Origin: Candidatus Omnitrophota bacterium
Lineage (GTDB): Bacteria > Omnitrophota > Gorgyraeia > Gygaellales > Profunditerraquicolaceae
Direction: 5' to 3'
Length of the DNA: 6,253 nt
Assembly: GCA_020062065.1 (NCBI GenBank)
Contig: JAGUWZ010000061.1
Location: 1 to 6,253, forward strand
Below are positions 1-6,152 of the stretch, in pieces; within the stretch, counting starts at the first letter, position 1; the number at the start of each line of letters is the position of its first letter. A program made the position numbers and the translations under genes. The notes under the pieces were generated by a model. The model was not told the DNA's origin and searched no databases. It saw only the letters and a program-made list of their open reading frames with translations.

Positions 1-317
1 AAAAGGTAATTATTTCTTATGCCGGCAAACGTGCGGATAATCCTTTTTTCTATCCTCTTGGTAATTCTTTTCTTTTTATCTATAATAAATTTTTCCCTGC
101 CGCTTACTATACATCTAAGAATTGAGTATTTCTTGCTAGGATCTAAAATAAGAATCAAACAATAGTTGGCCTTGAATATCTGAGAAATCAATCTGGTCAG
201 ACGGGAAATAAGCTCCTTTAATTCAAATGTGGAATTAACTAAGCGGTAGATACTGTGCATTGAAGAGATTAATGTCTTATACCTTCTCGTAGGGGTCAAA
301 AAGTTTTTTATATTCAT
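1..317 (-). CDS. GAF-domain protein, N-terminal part (gene runs off the window)
   Basis: An open frame of 105 codons runs from an ATG at 317-315 to the window edge without a stop. A TAG lies directly before this ATG (318-320), so it is the most upstream start possible; an AGG about ten bases upstream is a weak ribosome site, and a second ATG at 260 has none. Residues 11-60 read like the start of a GAF domain: a helix (YKTLISSMHSIYRLVNS), then KELISRLTRLISQIF, then a hydrophobic strand ANYCLILILDP, then a strand and a basic region (REKFIIDKKKRITKRIEKR). GAF domains bind small ligands or mediate dimerisation in sensory proteins; no ligand residue can be named here. The output domain lies outside the window. 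The gene overlaps the end of the dGTPase-like gene by 41 bases and appears to be the sixth gene of the operon. The reading frame is well supported; the GAF assignment is a family-level inference. Confidence 0.75.
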   Translation of the reverse strand, partial: MNIKNFLTPTRRYKTLISSMHSIYRLVNSTFELKELISRLTRLISQIFKANYCLILILDPSKKYSILRCIVSGREKFIIDKKKRITKRIEKRIIRTFAGIRNNYL

Positions 318-1431
318 CTAAGGCATACCTGTCTGTCATTCCAGCGATATAATCGCAAACCGCCCGCCTCACTCCAGCAGTGGCTATCTTGTCCTGGATA
401 TTTTTAGGTAAAGCTTCCGGATGCGCGACATAAACCTGGAACAATTCTTTTATAAAACGTTTGGCTTTGTCAGCCATTCTTATTACCCGATAATGATGGT
501 ATAATTTCCCCAGAAGTAATTCACGCAAAGGTCTGCGGCAATTCTGCATTGCCCTTGAGAAAGAAACAATTTTTTTATCTAATTTTTTTATATCTATATA
601 GGATTTTAATTTTAACTTAGCCACATTTTCTTCAGTCCGGCGGATTAAATCCGTAACCTGAATATCGATTAAAGACCTTATAATCAAATACTTCCTTCTT
701 TCGGGAACTATTTTAGCATATTTTCTTGAAATCTCCTTGCAGATATTATTCCACAGCGCTAGCTCTTGCAAGTCTTCTTCCTTTAATAATCCCGAAGTAA
801 GACCATCGTCAAGATCGTGGTTATCATAGGCAATCTCATCGGCAATATCCACTATCTGCGTTTCCATAGTCGGCATTTCATCTGGAGCAAGGTCTTTTAT
901 TTTAACACCCTTATCGAATTTAGTAGAGTGTTTTACGATGCCCTCTCTGACTTCCCAGGAAAGATTAAGACCGGGGAAATCCGGATACCTCTCCTCCAGT
1001 ATATCCACCACTCTTAAACCGTGAGAGTTGTGGTTAAAACCACCGAATTTAGACATCAGCTCATTAAGCGCTTCTTCGCCGGAATGTCCGAATGGGGTGT
1101 GTCCTAAATCATGGGCCAGGGCAATCGCTTCGGTCAAATCCACATTTAACCTTAAAGCCATGGCTATTGTCCTGGCAATCTGGCTAACTTCTAAGGTGTG
1201 GGTTAATCTTGTGCGGTAATAATCACCCTCGTGATTTACAAATACCTGGGTTTTATATTCTAAGAGTCTAAAAGCAGCGCAATGAATAATCCTGTCTCGG
1301 TCCCTCTGGTATACAGAGCGATAGGGATGTTCCTCTTCCTTATATACCCTGCCCCTGGTATTATAGCTTTTTGAGGCATAAGGGGCTAAAAAACTGTCTT
1401 CGTATTGTTTAATCTGATTTTGTGTAAGCAT
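277..1431 (-). CDS. dgt: Deoxyguanosinetriphosphate triphosphohydrolase-like protein (HD superfamily dNTPase)
   Basis: This cytoplasmic HD-domain hydrolase is expected to split dNTPs into deoxynucleosides and inorganic triphosphate, which controls dNTP pools. The product has 384 residues, the size of the short dGTPase-like branch and not of the roughly 500-residue E. coli Dgt. The family signature is intact: EYKTQVFVNHEGDYYRTRLTH ends in metal ligand H78, ALAHDLGHTPFGHSGEE carries H107-D108, and the fourth ligand is D198 in VDIADEIAYDNHD. One oddity is FRLLEYKTQV (residues 54-63), where the family usually has FRRLEYKTQV. The gene starts 23 bases inside the end of the HIT gene, with only a weak GAG before the ATG, so translation is probably coupled. 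Its own end is overlapped by the GAF gene. The family call is very secure. The substrate range is not, since members of this branch often hydrolyse several dNTPs under allosteric control. Confidence 0.95.
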   Translation of the reverse strand: MLTQNQIKQYEDSFLAPYASKSYNTRGRVYKEEEHPYRSVYQRDRDRIIHCAAFRLLEYKTQVFVNHEGDYYRTRLTHTLEVSQIARTIAMALRLNVDLTEAIALAHDLGHTPFGHSGEEALNELMSKFGGFNHNSHGLRVVDILEERYPDFPGLNLSWEVREGIVKHSTKFDKGVKIKDLAPDEMPTMETQIVDIADEIAYDNHDLDDGLTSGLLKEEDLQELALWNNICKEISRKYAKIVPERRKYLIIRSLIDIQVTDLIRRTEENVAKLKLKSYIDIKKLDKKIVSFSRAMQNCRRPLRELLLGKLYHHYRVIRMADKAKRFIKELFQVYVAHPEALPKNIQDKIATAGVRRAVCDYIAGMTDRYALDEYKKLFDPYEKV

Positions 1432-1891
1432 CTCGTAATTGTTGATATAATTCCCTTAGCGACTGAGAAATTACCTTTGTGTCATTCAAAACCGGCATAA
1501 AATTGGTATCCCCTTTCCAGCGGGGAACAATATGTATGTGCAAATGTCCAGTAATACCCGCGCCGGCAATCTGGGAAATATTAATGCCTATATTGTAGCC
1601 ATTGGGCTTGAGTACTTTATCTAAAAGTTTCTTTGTCTTAGCAAGTGTCTTAAATAAATCCAGAACCTCAAAATCTTTTAGTCGAGCAAGTTCTCCCACA
1701 TGCCTTAGAGGCGAAACCAGCAAATGTCCGTTATTATAAGGAAAAAGATTCATTAATGAAATTGAATATCTTGTTTTTAAAACAACATAATTTTGCTTCT
1801 TGGTTGACTTATTAGCCTGGCAAAATATGCATTTCTTATTCTTACTGCCTCTTATATATCTTATCCGCCACGGAGCCCAGAGCTTATCCAT
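1409..1891 (-). CDS. HIT-family protein, Ap4A phosphorylase-like
   Basis: This 160-residue histidine-triad protein acts on nucleotides through a nucleotidyl-histidine intermediate. The triad is HLHIHIVPRW at residues 116-125, with H118 or H120 the expected catalytic region. The opening LWAPWRIRYI (4-13), the zinc-type pair CIFC (21-24), PYNNGHLLVSPLRHVGEL, and WKGDTNFMPVL followed by DTKV match the branch that includes mycobacterial Rv2613c, an Ap4A phosphorylase, better than the shorter Hint/PKCI branch. It would therefore remove diadenosine polyphosphates, which rise under stress; the substrate is inferred from family resemblance. The start is two bases after the phosphoesterase stop. A GAGG at 1903-1900, eight bases before the ATG and inside the end of the upstream gene, fixes the start. 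The 3' end overlaps the dGTPase start by 23 bases. Confidence 0.93.
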   Translation of the reverse strand: MDKLWAPWRIRYIRGSKNKKCIFCQANKSTKKQNYVVLKTRYSISLMNLFPYNNGHLLVSPLRHVGELARLKDFEVLDLFKTLAKTKKLLDKVLKPNGYNIGINISQIAGAGITGHLHIHIVPRWKGDTNFMPVLNDTKVISQSLRELYQQLRDAYTKSD

Positions 1892-1893
1892 AA

Positions 1894-2382
1894 TTATAAC
1901 CTCACAATCCTGGCTTCTATTTTATCATCAATTTCTATAATTCCAAAAGAGTTATAAGAAGCAAAAATCCGATCTGTTGGGCTGCCGGGATTAAAATAAA
2001 TAATATCGTCTTTCTTAAGATTCAGCGCCTGGTGTGAATGACCAAAAATAATCAAACTTGGTTTATCGTTTTTAAAGGCCTCGGACACCGTATCTATCAA
2101 TTTATCCGGCGGCCCCCATCCATGCATAATTCCGATTTTGAAGTTCCCTGGAGTAATTAATTCTTTTTCCGGCAATTTATTCCTTACGACCTGAGAATCC
2201 ATATTGCCTCTAACCGCCTTTATATTTTTACAAACTCTGTTTAATTTGTCCAACACAGATAAATCCACAAGGTCACCCGCATGAATAATCATATCCATAT
2301 TCTTGAATGCTTCTAATATTTTGGATGGAATATCTTCTGCGGATAAAGGTATATGAGTATCTGAGATAACCCCTATTTTCAT
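1894..2382 (-). CDS. YfcE/MJ0936-type metallophosphoesterase
   Basis: This is a small calcineurin-like phosphodiesterase of 162 residues, the usual length for the YfcE/MJ0936 family. All binuclear metal-site motifs are visible in order: D8 and H10 (ISDTH), D37 (HAGDLVD), N60 (VRGNMD), H87 (MHGW), and H115 with H117 (GHSHQ). The family hydrolyses phosphodiester model substrates and often some cyclic nucleotides in the presence of manganese; the natural substrate is unknown for most members. There is no signal peptide, so it is cytoplasmic. Its ATG overlaps the TGA of the ATPase gene as ATGA, and an AGGA at 2393-2390 lies seven bases before the ATG. The HIT gene follows two bases after its TAA. 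This tight packing suggests that its product is made in step with the ATPase and the Ap4A-type enzyme. Confidence 0.92.
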   Translation of the reverse strand: MKIGVISDTHIPLSAEDIPSKILEAFKNMDMIIHAGDLVDLSVLDKLNRVCKNIKAVRGNMDSQVVRNKLPEKELITPGNFKIGIMHGWGPPDKLIDTVSEAFKNDKPSLIIFGHSHQALNLKKDDIIYFNPGSPTDRIFASYNSFGIIEIDDKIEARIVRL

Positions 2383-3968
2383 ACGATAATCCTGGGTTTA
2401 GAAAATAAGTCCAGAATCTGATTTAAGTTGTTCAAATCCCAGGTCCAGATTTTTTCCTCCAGCGCTTTCAGACGGCTGTTGGGATCCATTTCGCGCAAAG
2501 TAATGATTATTTTTCTTTGCAGCTTGTGGCGATATTTCTTGCACTCCAGAGAAAATTCTGAGATGTCATCTTCGGTTAATAAATCATATTTTAATGCAAA
2601 TATCCAAAGGCTCTCATTGGAACGACAGATAAGCCCTTCTTTTATACCTTTATTACTAAACTCCAGGGGTTTTATCTCTCTAAAATGATTGAGCCTTAAT
2701 TTCTTCCTATCTATCTGTATGCGTTCATCTGCGAATAAACGCAAAAGTTCTGTTAATCTTTGTGTAACTGATTTGTCCGCATTTGATAAAAATTCCTGAA
2801 TCATATTTTCTATATTCTTCCTGAAGAGCATCTTCTGGTTTGAAGAATCGAAGGTAAGCGAAAGCATCTTTTCCTGATAGACAAACCTTAACCAGAAACC
2901 GAACACCCGGTCATTGATTTTCAAGAAATCCCCCAAACGGCTTATGGCATCGGTTTCCAATAAATAATTGACCCTTGCGTCAACCTCTTTTTTGGTCTTA
3001 TGTAAGATATGGGCGATATCTTTAATTTTATTTTGCCCGTTAGAAATCAAATGGAGAATTGATATATTGTCATGGCTTGAGGAACTCCCCTGGAAACGCT
3101 TAAGATAATTTGAAAATTTTTGATTCAATGCGCCCGAAGAGTCAAGTAGCAATTCCTGAAGTATATCAACTAAATTAGGCGATTCATATTTAGACAATGA
3201 ATCCATAATTATCTCAAGATAAAAAGGGTGTCCTCCTGTAAAATGCACAATAAAATTCCTCAGACCCATATCGATATTTGCGCCTTTTAATTTATGTTCC
3301 AGATATTCTTCGCTAGTTTTTAAATCAAAGGGCTCAACAGAAATTAGCTGAAAATTACCGAATAATAAACACAGGTCTTTGGAGAGTATGTTCTTGGTCT
3401 TATATTGCATTGAGCTTATAATTATATACATTACTGTTTTTTGAATTATTAACAGGCCGGACCATTCTTTGTATAAATTTTTAACGCCGAGCTGTTCAAG
3501 GTTATGAAATTCATCGAATATGACCACACAAAACTTATTTGTCTCCTTATTAATTATTTCAGGAAGGGACAACAATTCTGTAAAAATATTTTCTTTTTTA
3601 TTCTTCTGCAGTTGGCTTAAAATGGATTTTATTTTTTCGACGGTTTTTGGTATATGGGCAAAAGATTTATTAATCAAGAAATCAAGGTCCTCTTTCAGGG
3701 AGATCTCACTGGGGAGAAGAAAGTTATAAAGCAATACACCGATGAATCTCTTGCTAAAAGAAGCCAATGATTCGGGCCTTATTTCCAGGTAGATGAAAAT
3801 GAAACGGCTATCATAAAAACTCCTAAGGAATTTAAATATAAGAGAGGTTTTTCCCACCAGTTCGTCTCCAATAAAGGCAACATTCTGGCGATAGCCATCC
3901 TTGAGAGCGGTGATTCGCTGCTCTAAAATATCAAGATAAACTTTTCGGTCAAAAAAATTATCTTCCAT
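2379..3968 (-). CDS. Archaeal-type AAA/STAND ATPase with winged helix and a degenerate nuclease-like C-terminus
   Basis: This 529-residue P-loop ATPase resembles the archaeal ATPase family (PF01637 type). Walker A is GDELVGKTS at residues 34-42. Walker B is a hydrophobic strand ending in D152-E153 (FCVVIFDEFHNL). A sensor-1-like strand ends at S185-S186, and FTGGHPFYL (243-251) marks the lid. Residues about 302-350 look like a winged helix (ILHLISNGQNKIKDIAHIL, then KEVDARVNYLLETDAI). They are followed by DRVFGFWLRFVY (353-364), which resembles the D-P-x-x-R-F-W-x-R-F linker seen before DUF234 domains. The C-terminal 150 residues may hold a DUF234-like, restriction-endonuclease-like fold (ALKYDLLTEDDISEF, then an RKIIITL strand), but no full catalytic set is visible. 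The gene starts one base after the lipoprotein stop with no clear Shine-Dalgarno site, and ends in an ATGA overlap with the phosphoesterase gene. The cellular role is unknown; members of this family have been linked to regulation and defence. Confidence 0.85.
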   Translation of the reverse strand: MEDNFFDRKVYLDILEQRITALKDGYRQNVAFIGDELVGKTSLIFKFLRSFYDSRFIFIYLEIRPESLASFSKRFIGVLLYNFLLPSEISLKEDLDFLINKSFAHIPKTVEKIKSILSQLQKNKKENIFTELLSLPEIINKETNKFCVVIFDEFHNLEQLGVKNLYKEWSGLLIIQKTVMYIIISSMQYKTKNILSKDLCLLFGNFQLISVEPFDLKTSEEYLEHKLKGANIDMGLRNFIVHFTGGHPFYLEIIMDSLSKYESPNLVDILQELLLDSSGALNQKFSNYLKRFQGSSSSHDNISILHLISNGQNKIKDIAHILHKTKKEVDARVNYLLETDAISRLGDFLKINDRVFGFWLRFVYQEKMLSLTFDSSNQKMLFRKNIENMIQEFLSNADKSVTQRLTELLRLFADERIQIDRKKLRLNHFREIKPLEFSNKGIKEGLICRSNESLWIFALKYDLLTEDDISEFSLECKKYRHKLQRKIIITLREMDPNSRLKALEEKIWTWDLNNLNQILDLFSKPRIIV

Positions 3969-3969
3969 T

Positions 3970-4461
3970 TCAGGGTAAATAAAAATTAGGGTTTTGAGGG
4001 ATATGGCCTTTTCTTATTTCAAAATGCAGATAGATATTTTTATCTCTGCCCGCTCGACCTACTCTTGCGATATTAATGCCTTTTTTTATGTTATCACCTA
4101 TTTTAACAAAAACCTCTTCATTTCTCCCATAGACCGTCCAAAAACCATCAGGGTGTTCGATAATTATTGTCTTTCCTAAATCCAAGAAATCATTATTGTA
4201 AAAAACGACCTTTCCGCTACGGCTGGCAACCACTTCCAATTGTTTATAAGGTTGTATATCTATCCCTTTATTAACCGCGTTGTTAACTTTCTGGCCGAAG
4301 CCAGATATAACTTTGCCTTTAAGAGGCCAAATGAAATCTTCGCCGTAAGATTCGGATGTAGCGCTCAGCGGTTTAGGTGGAAGACTTGGAGCGACAGTAG
4401 CACACCCTGTAAAAACAAACAGGCAAAAAACAAATTGTAACCACCTTAACCTTCTTAACAT
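3970..4461 (-). CDS. NlpD-like lipoprotein with catalytically degenerate LytM/M23 domain
   Basis: The product is a 163-residue envelope lipoprotein. From the ATG at 4461 it begins MLRRLRWLQFVFCLFVFTGC, a basic and hydrophobic signal peptide with lipobox FTGC and lipidated Cys20. The LytM/M23 domain begins at WPLKG (residues 45-49) and ends at LHFEIR plus PNFYLP. By comparison with active LytM enzymes, the first metal ligand is Asn (N64 in NKGID; Asp68 kept), the catalytic His of the YAH motif is Arg (YGRN, R113), and the HxH pair is YLH (only H146 kept). E. coli NlpD also carries NKGIDI and acts as an activator of a murein amidase instead of a hydrolase, so that role is inferred here. A longer frame open to 4542 exists, but its first 27 codons run through the repeat, and a GAGG site supports 4461. 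It is the first gene of the operon. Confidence 0.9.
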   Translation of the reverse strand: MLRRLRWLQFVFCLFVFTGCATVAPSLPPKPLSATSESYGEDFIWPLKGKVISGFGQKVNNAVNKGIDIQPYKQLEVVASRSGKVVFYNNDFLDLGKTIIIEHPDGFWTVYGRNEEVFVKIGDNIKKGINIARVGRAGRDKNIYLHFEIRKGHIPQNPNFYLP

Positions 4462-4467
4462 TTTTAA

Positions 4468-4471
4468 CCTC
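4468..4471 (-). promoter_or_regulatory. Ribosome binding site that decides the lipoprotein start
   Basis: GAGG on the minus strand (TTGAGGTTAAAAATG context) lies six bases before the ATG at 4461. No comparable site precedes the upstream ATG at 4542, which lies inside repeat copy A. The start at 4461 also puts the signal peptide at the N-terminus. Confidence 0.8.
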
Positions 4472-4490
4472 AATTTTTTCCAAACATTTC

Positions 4491-4609
4491 TATTAGCCAA
4501 TTTAAGAATTACCTCTTGAACGCAGATACACGCAGATTGCACGCAGATATTCGCAGATTTAAAGATTTATCTGCGAGAATCTCGCGTTGGATTTGCGAAT
4601 ATCTGCGTT
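4491..4609 (-). repeat. Dispersed CGCAGAT repeat, copy A (leader of the lipoprotein operon)
   Basis: Bases 4491-4588 align with 6153-6252 at about 92 percent by eye: seven mismatches and one two-base gap. A 37-base core (4552-4588 and 6216-6252) is identical. Four CGCAGAT units start at 4521, 4531, 4542 and 4552, a step of 10-11 bases. They are followed by inverted units ATCTGCG at 4569 and 4601. Bases 4552-4575 can form a 7-bp hairpin with a 10-base loop, and GCGAGA-A-TCTCGC occupies 4573-4585. The edge TATTAGCC at 4491 lies 30 bases from the lipoprotein ATG. The repeat is placed on the minus strand because both copies precede minus-strand genes. It has no coding potential of its own. Confidence 0.9.
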
Positions 4610-4662
4610 AAAATTGGGTTGAAATTATCATTTTACTAGTTATTAAATCACCTTATTTCTAT

Positions 4663-4705
4663 AAAAGAAAAAATTGATCCTCAAGCGGTAGATACTGTGA
4701 GGATC
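4663..4705 (-). terminator. Intrinsic terminator after the tRNA-Gly gene
   Basis: On the minus strand a perfect 8-bp stem, GATCCTCA (4705-4698) with TGAGGATC (4683-4676), encloses a 14-base loop. It is followed by AATTTTTTCTTTT (4675-4663). The hairpin begins 37 bases after the tRNA 3' end. No T-tract follows on the plus strand, so it acts in the minus direction only. The loop is longer than usual, and it contains most of a 17-base sequence also found at 241-257. Confidence 0.75.
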
Positions 4706-4742
4706 CTGAATTTCCCTCGATCTAATTTAACTAAGGAATTCA

Positions 4743-4813
4743 AGCGGGTGAGCGGAATCGAACCGCCGTTTCTAGCTTGGGAAGCTAACGTTCTACCATT
4801 GAACCACACCCGC
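4743..4813 (-). tRNA. tRNA-Gly (anticodon CCC)
   Basis: The minus strand folds into a complete cloverleaf of 71 bases. The acceptor stem GCGGGTG (4813-4807) pairs with CACCCGC (4750-4744), with discriminator U at 4743. The D arm holds GGTTCAATGGTAGAAC. The anticodon stem TTAGC/GCTAG encloses loop TTCCCAA (4783-4777), so the anticodon is CCC (4781-4779), which reads GGG. The T arm is GGCGG-TTCGATT-CCGCT with one G-U pair. CCA is not encoded, so it must be added after transcription. The gene starts 23 bases after the thiC stop and precedes a terminator, which suggests that it is processed from a thiC transcript or has a promoter within thiC. Confidence 0.95.
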
Positions 4814-4836
4814 GCAAGCGCAGTCACTCACTTGAA

Positions 4837-6123
4837 TTACAGCGGTTTAAAACAACGCTCCATCATTTTGATGGAACAGTATCTGCCGCACATTGTGCAA
4901 ACATCTGACTGACGCGGCGTTGAAGAAGAACGATACTGCCTTGCTTTCTCCGGATCAACAGAAAGCTTTATCTGTGTTCTCCAATCGCGTTTTTTACGGG
5001 CTTCAGACATCCTTCTATCCCAATCAATAGCCGAACCAACTTTCTTTACCACATCTGCGGCATGGGCAGCGATTCTAGAGGCAATAACACCATCTCTGAC
5101 ATCTTCTAGTGACGGATGTCTGAGATGTTCAGAGGCAGTTACGTAACATAAAAAATCTGCCCCATAACCAGCAGCCAAGGCTGCGCCGATACAAGCGCTG
5201 ATATGGTCATAGCCTGCTGCGATATCCGTTACTAACGGACCTAAAACATAAAACGGTGCGTTATGACAGATTTTCTTCTCTAAGATTATATTCTCTTTTA
5301 TCTGATTTAAAGGTATGTGTCCTGGTCCTTCAATGATTACCTCTACATTTTTCTCCCTTGCCCTTAAAGCAAGTTCTCCCAAAATTTTTAACTCCGCAAT
5401 CTGGGGCGCATCAGTTGCATCTAATATCGAACCCGGTCTTAAGCCGTCTCCCAAACTTAAAGTCAAATCATATTTATAAGCAATATTCAGAATCTCATCG
5501 AAATATTCATAGAAGGGATTCTCTTTTTTATGCCGACTAATCCAGCTGGCTAAAATTGCTCCGCCGCGGGAGACGACTCCCAGTATTCTCCTATGATTCT
5601 TTAGAATTTTTAATGATTTCTTGGTCACTCCTGCGTGTATCGTAAAAAAATCCACCCCGTCATTTGCCTGAGATTCCAGGGTCTCTAAAATGTCATCTAT
5701 TGTAAATTTTAAGAAATCACCCCTTTTTCTTTGGGCGCGCACCGCTATTTCATAAATAGGAACCGTGCCTACGGGAACAGCGCAGTGGGCCAATATTTTG
5801 CGTCTAATTTCTTTAAGGTTTCCTCCCACGCTTAAATCCATAACCGTATCCGCGCCGTATTTTACCGCTACTTTTAATTTTTTTATCTCTCTATCTATAC
5901 GCACCTTATCAGTTGAGGTGCCGATGTTGGCGTTTACCTTGGTTCTAAGGCCGGCTCCGATAGCGCAGGGTCTTTTTATACGATGCAGTCTATTCCAAGG
6001 GATAACAATTTTACCTTCTTTAATGCCCCTATTAATCAACCGAGAACTTAATCCCTCAATAGAAGCTATCTTTTTCATCAAGGGGGTTACAATATTTTTC
6101 TTGGCAAATTCTAATTGAGTCAT
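4837..6123 (-). CDS. thiC: Phosphomethylpyrimidine synthase ThiC
   Basis: ThiC is a non-canonical radical-SAM enzyme that rearranges aminoimidazole ribotide into hydroxymethylpyrimidine phosphate for thiamine. The 428-residue product is of the short anaerobe/archaeal type without the long N-terminal extension. Family blocks appear in order: GLRTKVNANIGTS, ADTVMDLSVGG, PVGTVPIYE, DFFTIHAGV, VSRGG, LGDGLRPGS, IEGPGHIP, VLGPLVTDIAAGYDHI, CYVTASEHL, and a C-terminal cysteine cluster. Three points differ from the textbook form: the cluster is C409-x2-C412-x3-C416 where CX2CX4C is usual, TASEHL replaces TPxEHL, and DIAAGYDH replaces DIAPGYDH. The start at 6123 gives the usual N-terminus (MTQLEFAKK) but has no Shine-Dalgarno site. 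No TPP riboswitch is visible in the 130 bases upstream. A paralogue such as BzaF (5-hydroxybenzimidazole synthesis from the same substrate) is the main alternative. Confidence 0.93.
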   Translation of the reverse strand: MTQLEFAKKNIVTPLMKKIASIEGLSSRLINRGIKEGKIVIPWNRLHRIKRPCAIGAGLRTKVNANIGTSTDKVRIDREIKKLKVAVKYGADTVMDLSVGGNLKEIRRKILAHCAVPVGTVPIYEIAVRAQRKRGDFLKFTIDDILETLESQANDGVDFFTIHAGVTKKSLKILKNHRRILGVVSRGGAILASWISRHKKENPFYEYFDEILNIAYKYDLTLSLGDGLRPGSILDATDAPQIAELKILGELALRAREKNVEVIIEGPGHIPLNQIKENIILEKKICHNAPFYVLGPLVTDIAAGYDHISACIGAALAAGYGADFLCYVTASEHLRHPSLEDVRDGVIASRIAAHAADVVKKVGSAIDWDRRMSEARKKRDWRTQIKLSVDPEKARQYRSSSTPRQSDVCTMCGRYCSIKMMERCFKPL

Positions 6124-6152
6124 ATTGTCAGTTAATGTATTTAATTATTTTT

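Noticed and set aside
19..165. Plus-strand frame of 48 codons with a hydrophobic N-terminus
   Set aside because: It is opposite the GAF-domain gene, whose minus-strand frame has family-like structure, and its AAGG lies too far (12 bases) from the ATG. Its hydrophobic look comes from the AT-rich coding strand beneath it.
817..1219. Plus-strand frames opposite the dGTPase-like gene
   Set aside because: They are antisense shadows of the conserved HD-domain coding region, with no family resemblance.
4519..4609. Possible CRISPR array
   Set aside because: The units are only 7-8 bases with 3-4 base gaps, include inverted copies, and recur near another gene. No repeat-spacer pattern or cas gene is present.
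4491..4609. Insertion sequence or transposase remnant at the repeats
   Set aside because: The copies are about 100 bases with no transposase frame, and no target-site duplication could be identified at the visible edges.
4735..4840. Inverted GAATTCAAG / CTTGAATT flanking the tRNA, considered as attachment-site or mobile-element ends
   Set aside because: The match is only eight bases, built around an AT-rich palindrome, with no integrase, target duplication or repeated tRNA 3' end nearby.
5765..6118. Plus-strand frame of 117 codons opposite thiC
   Set aside because: It is fully antisense to conserved ThiC blocks and its translation shows no recognisable domain.
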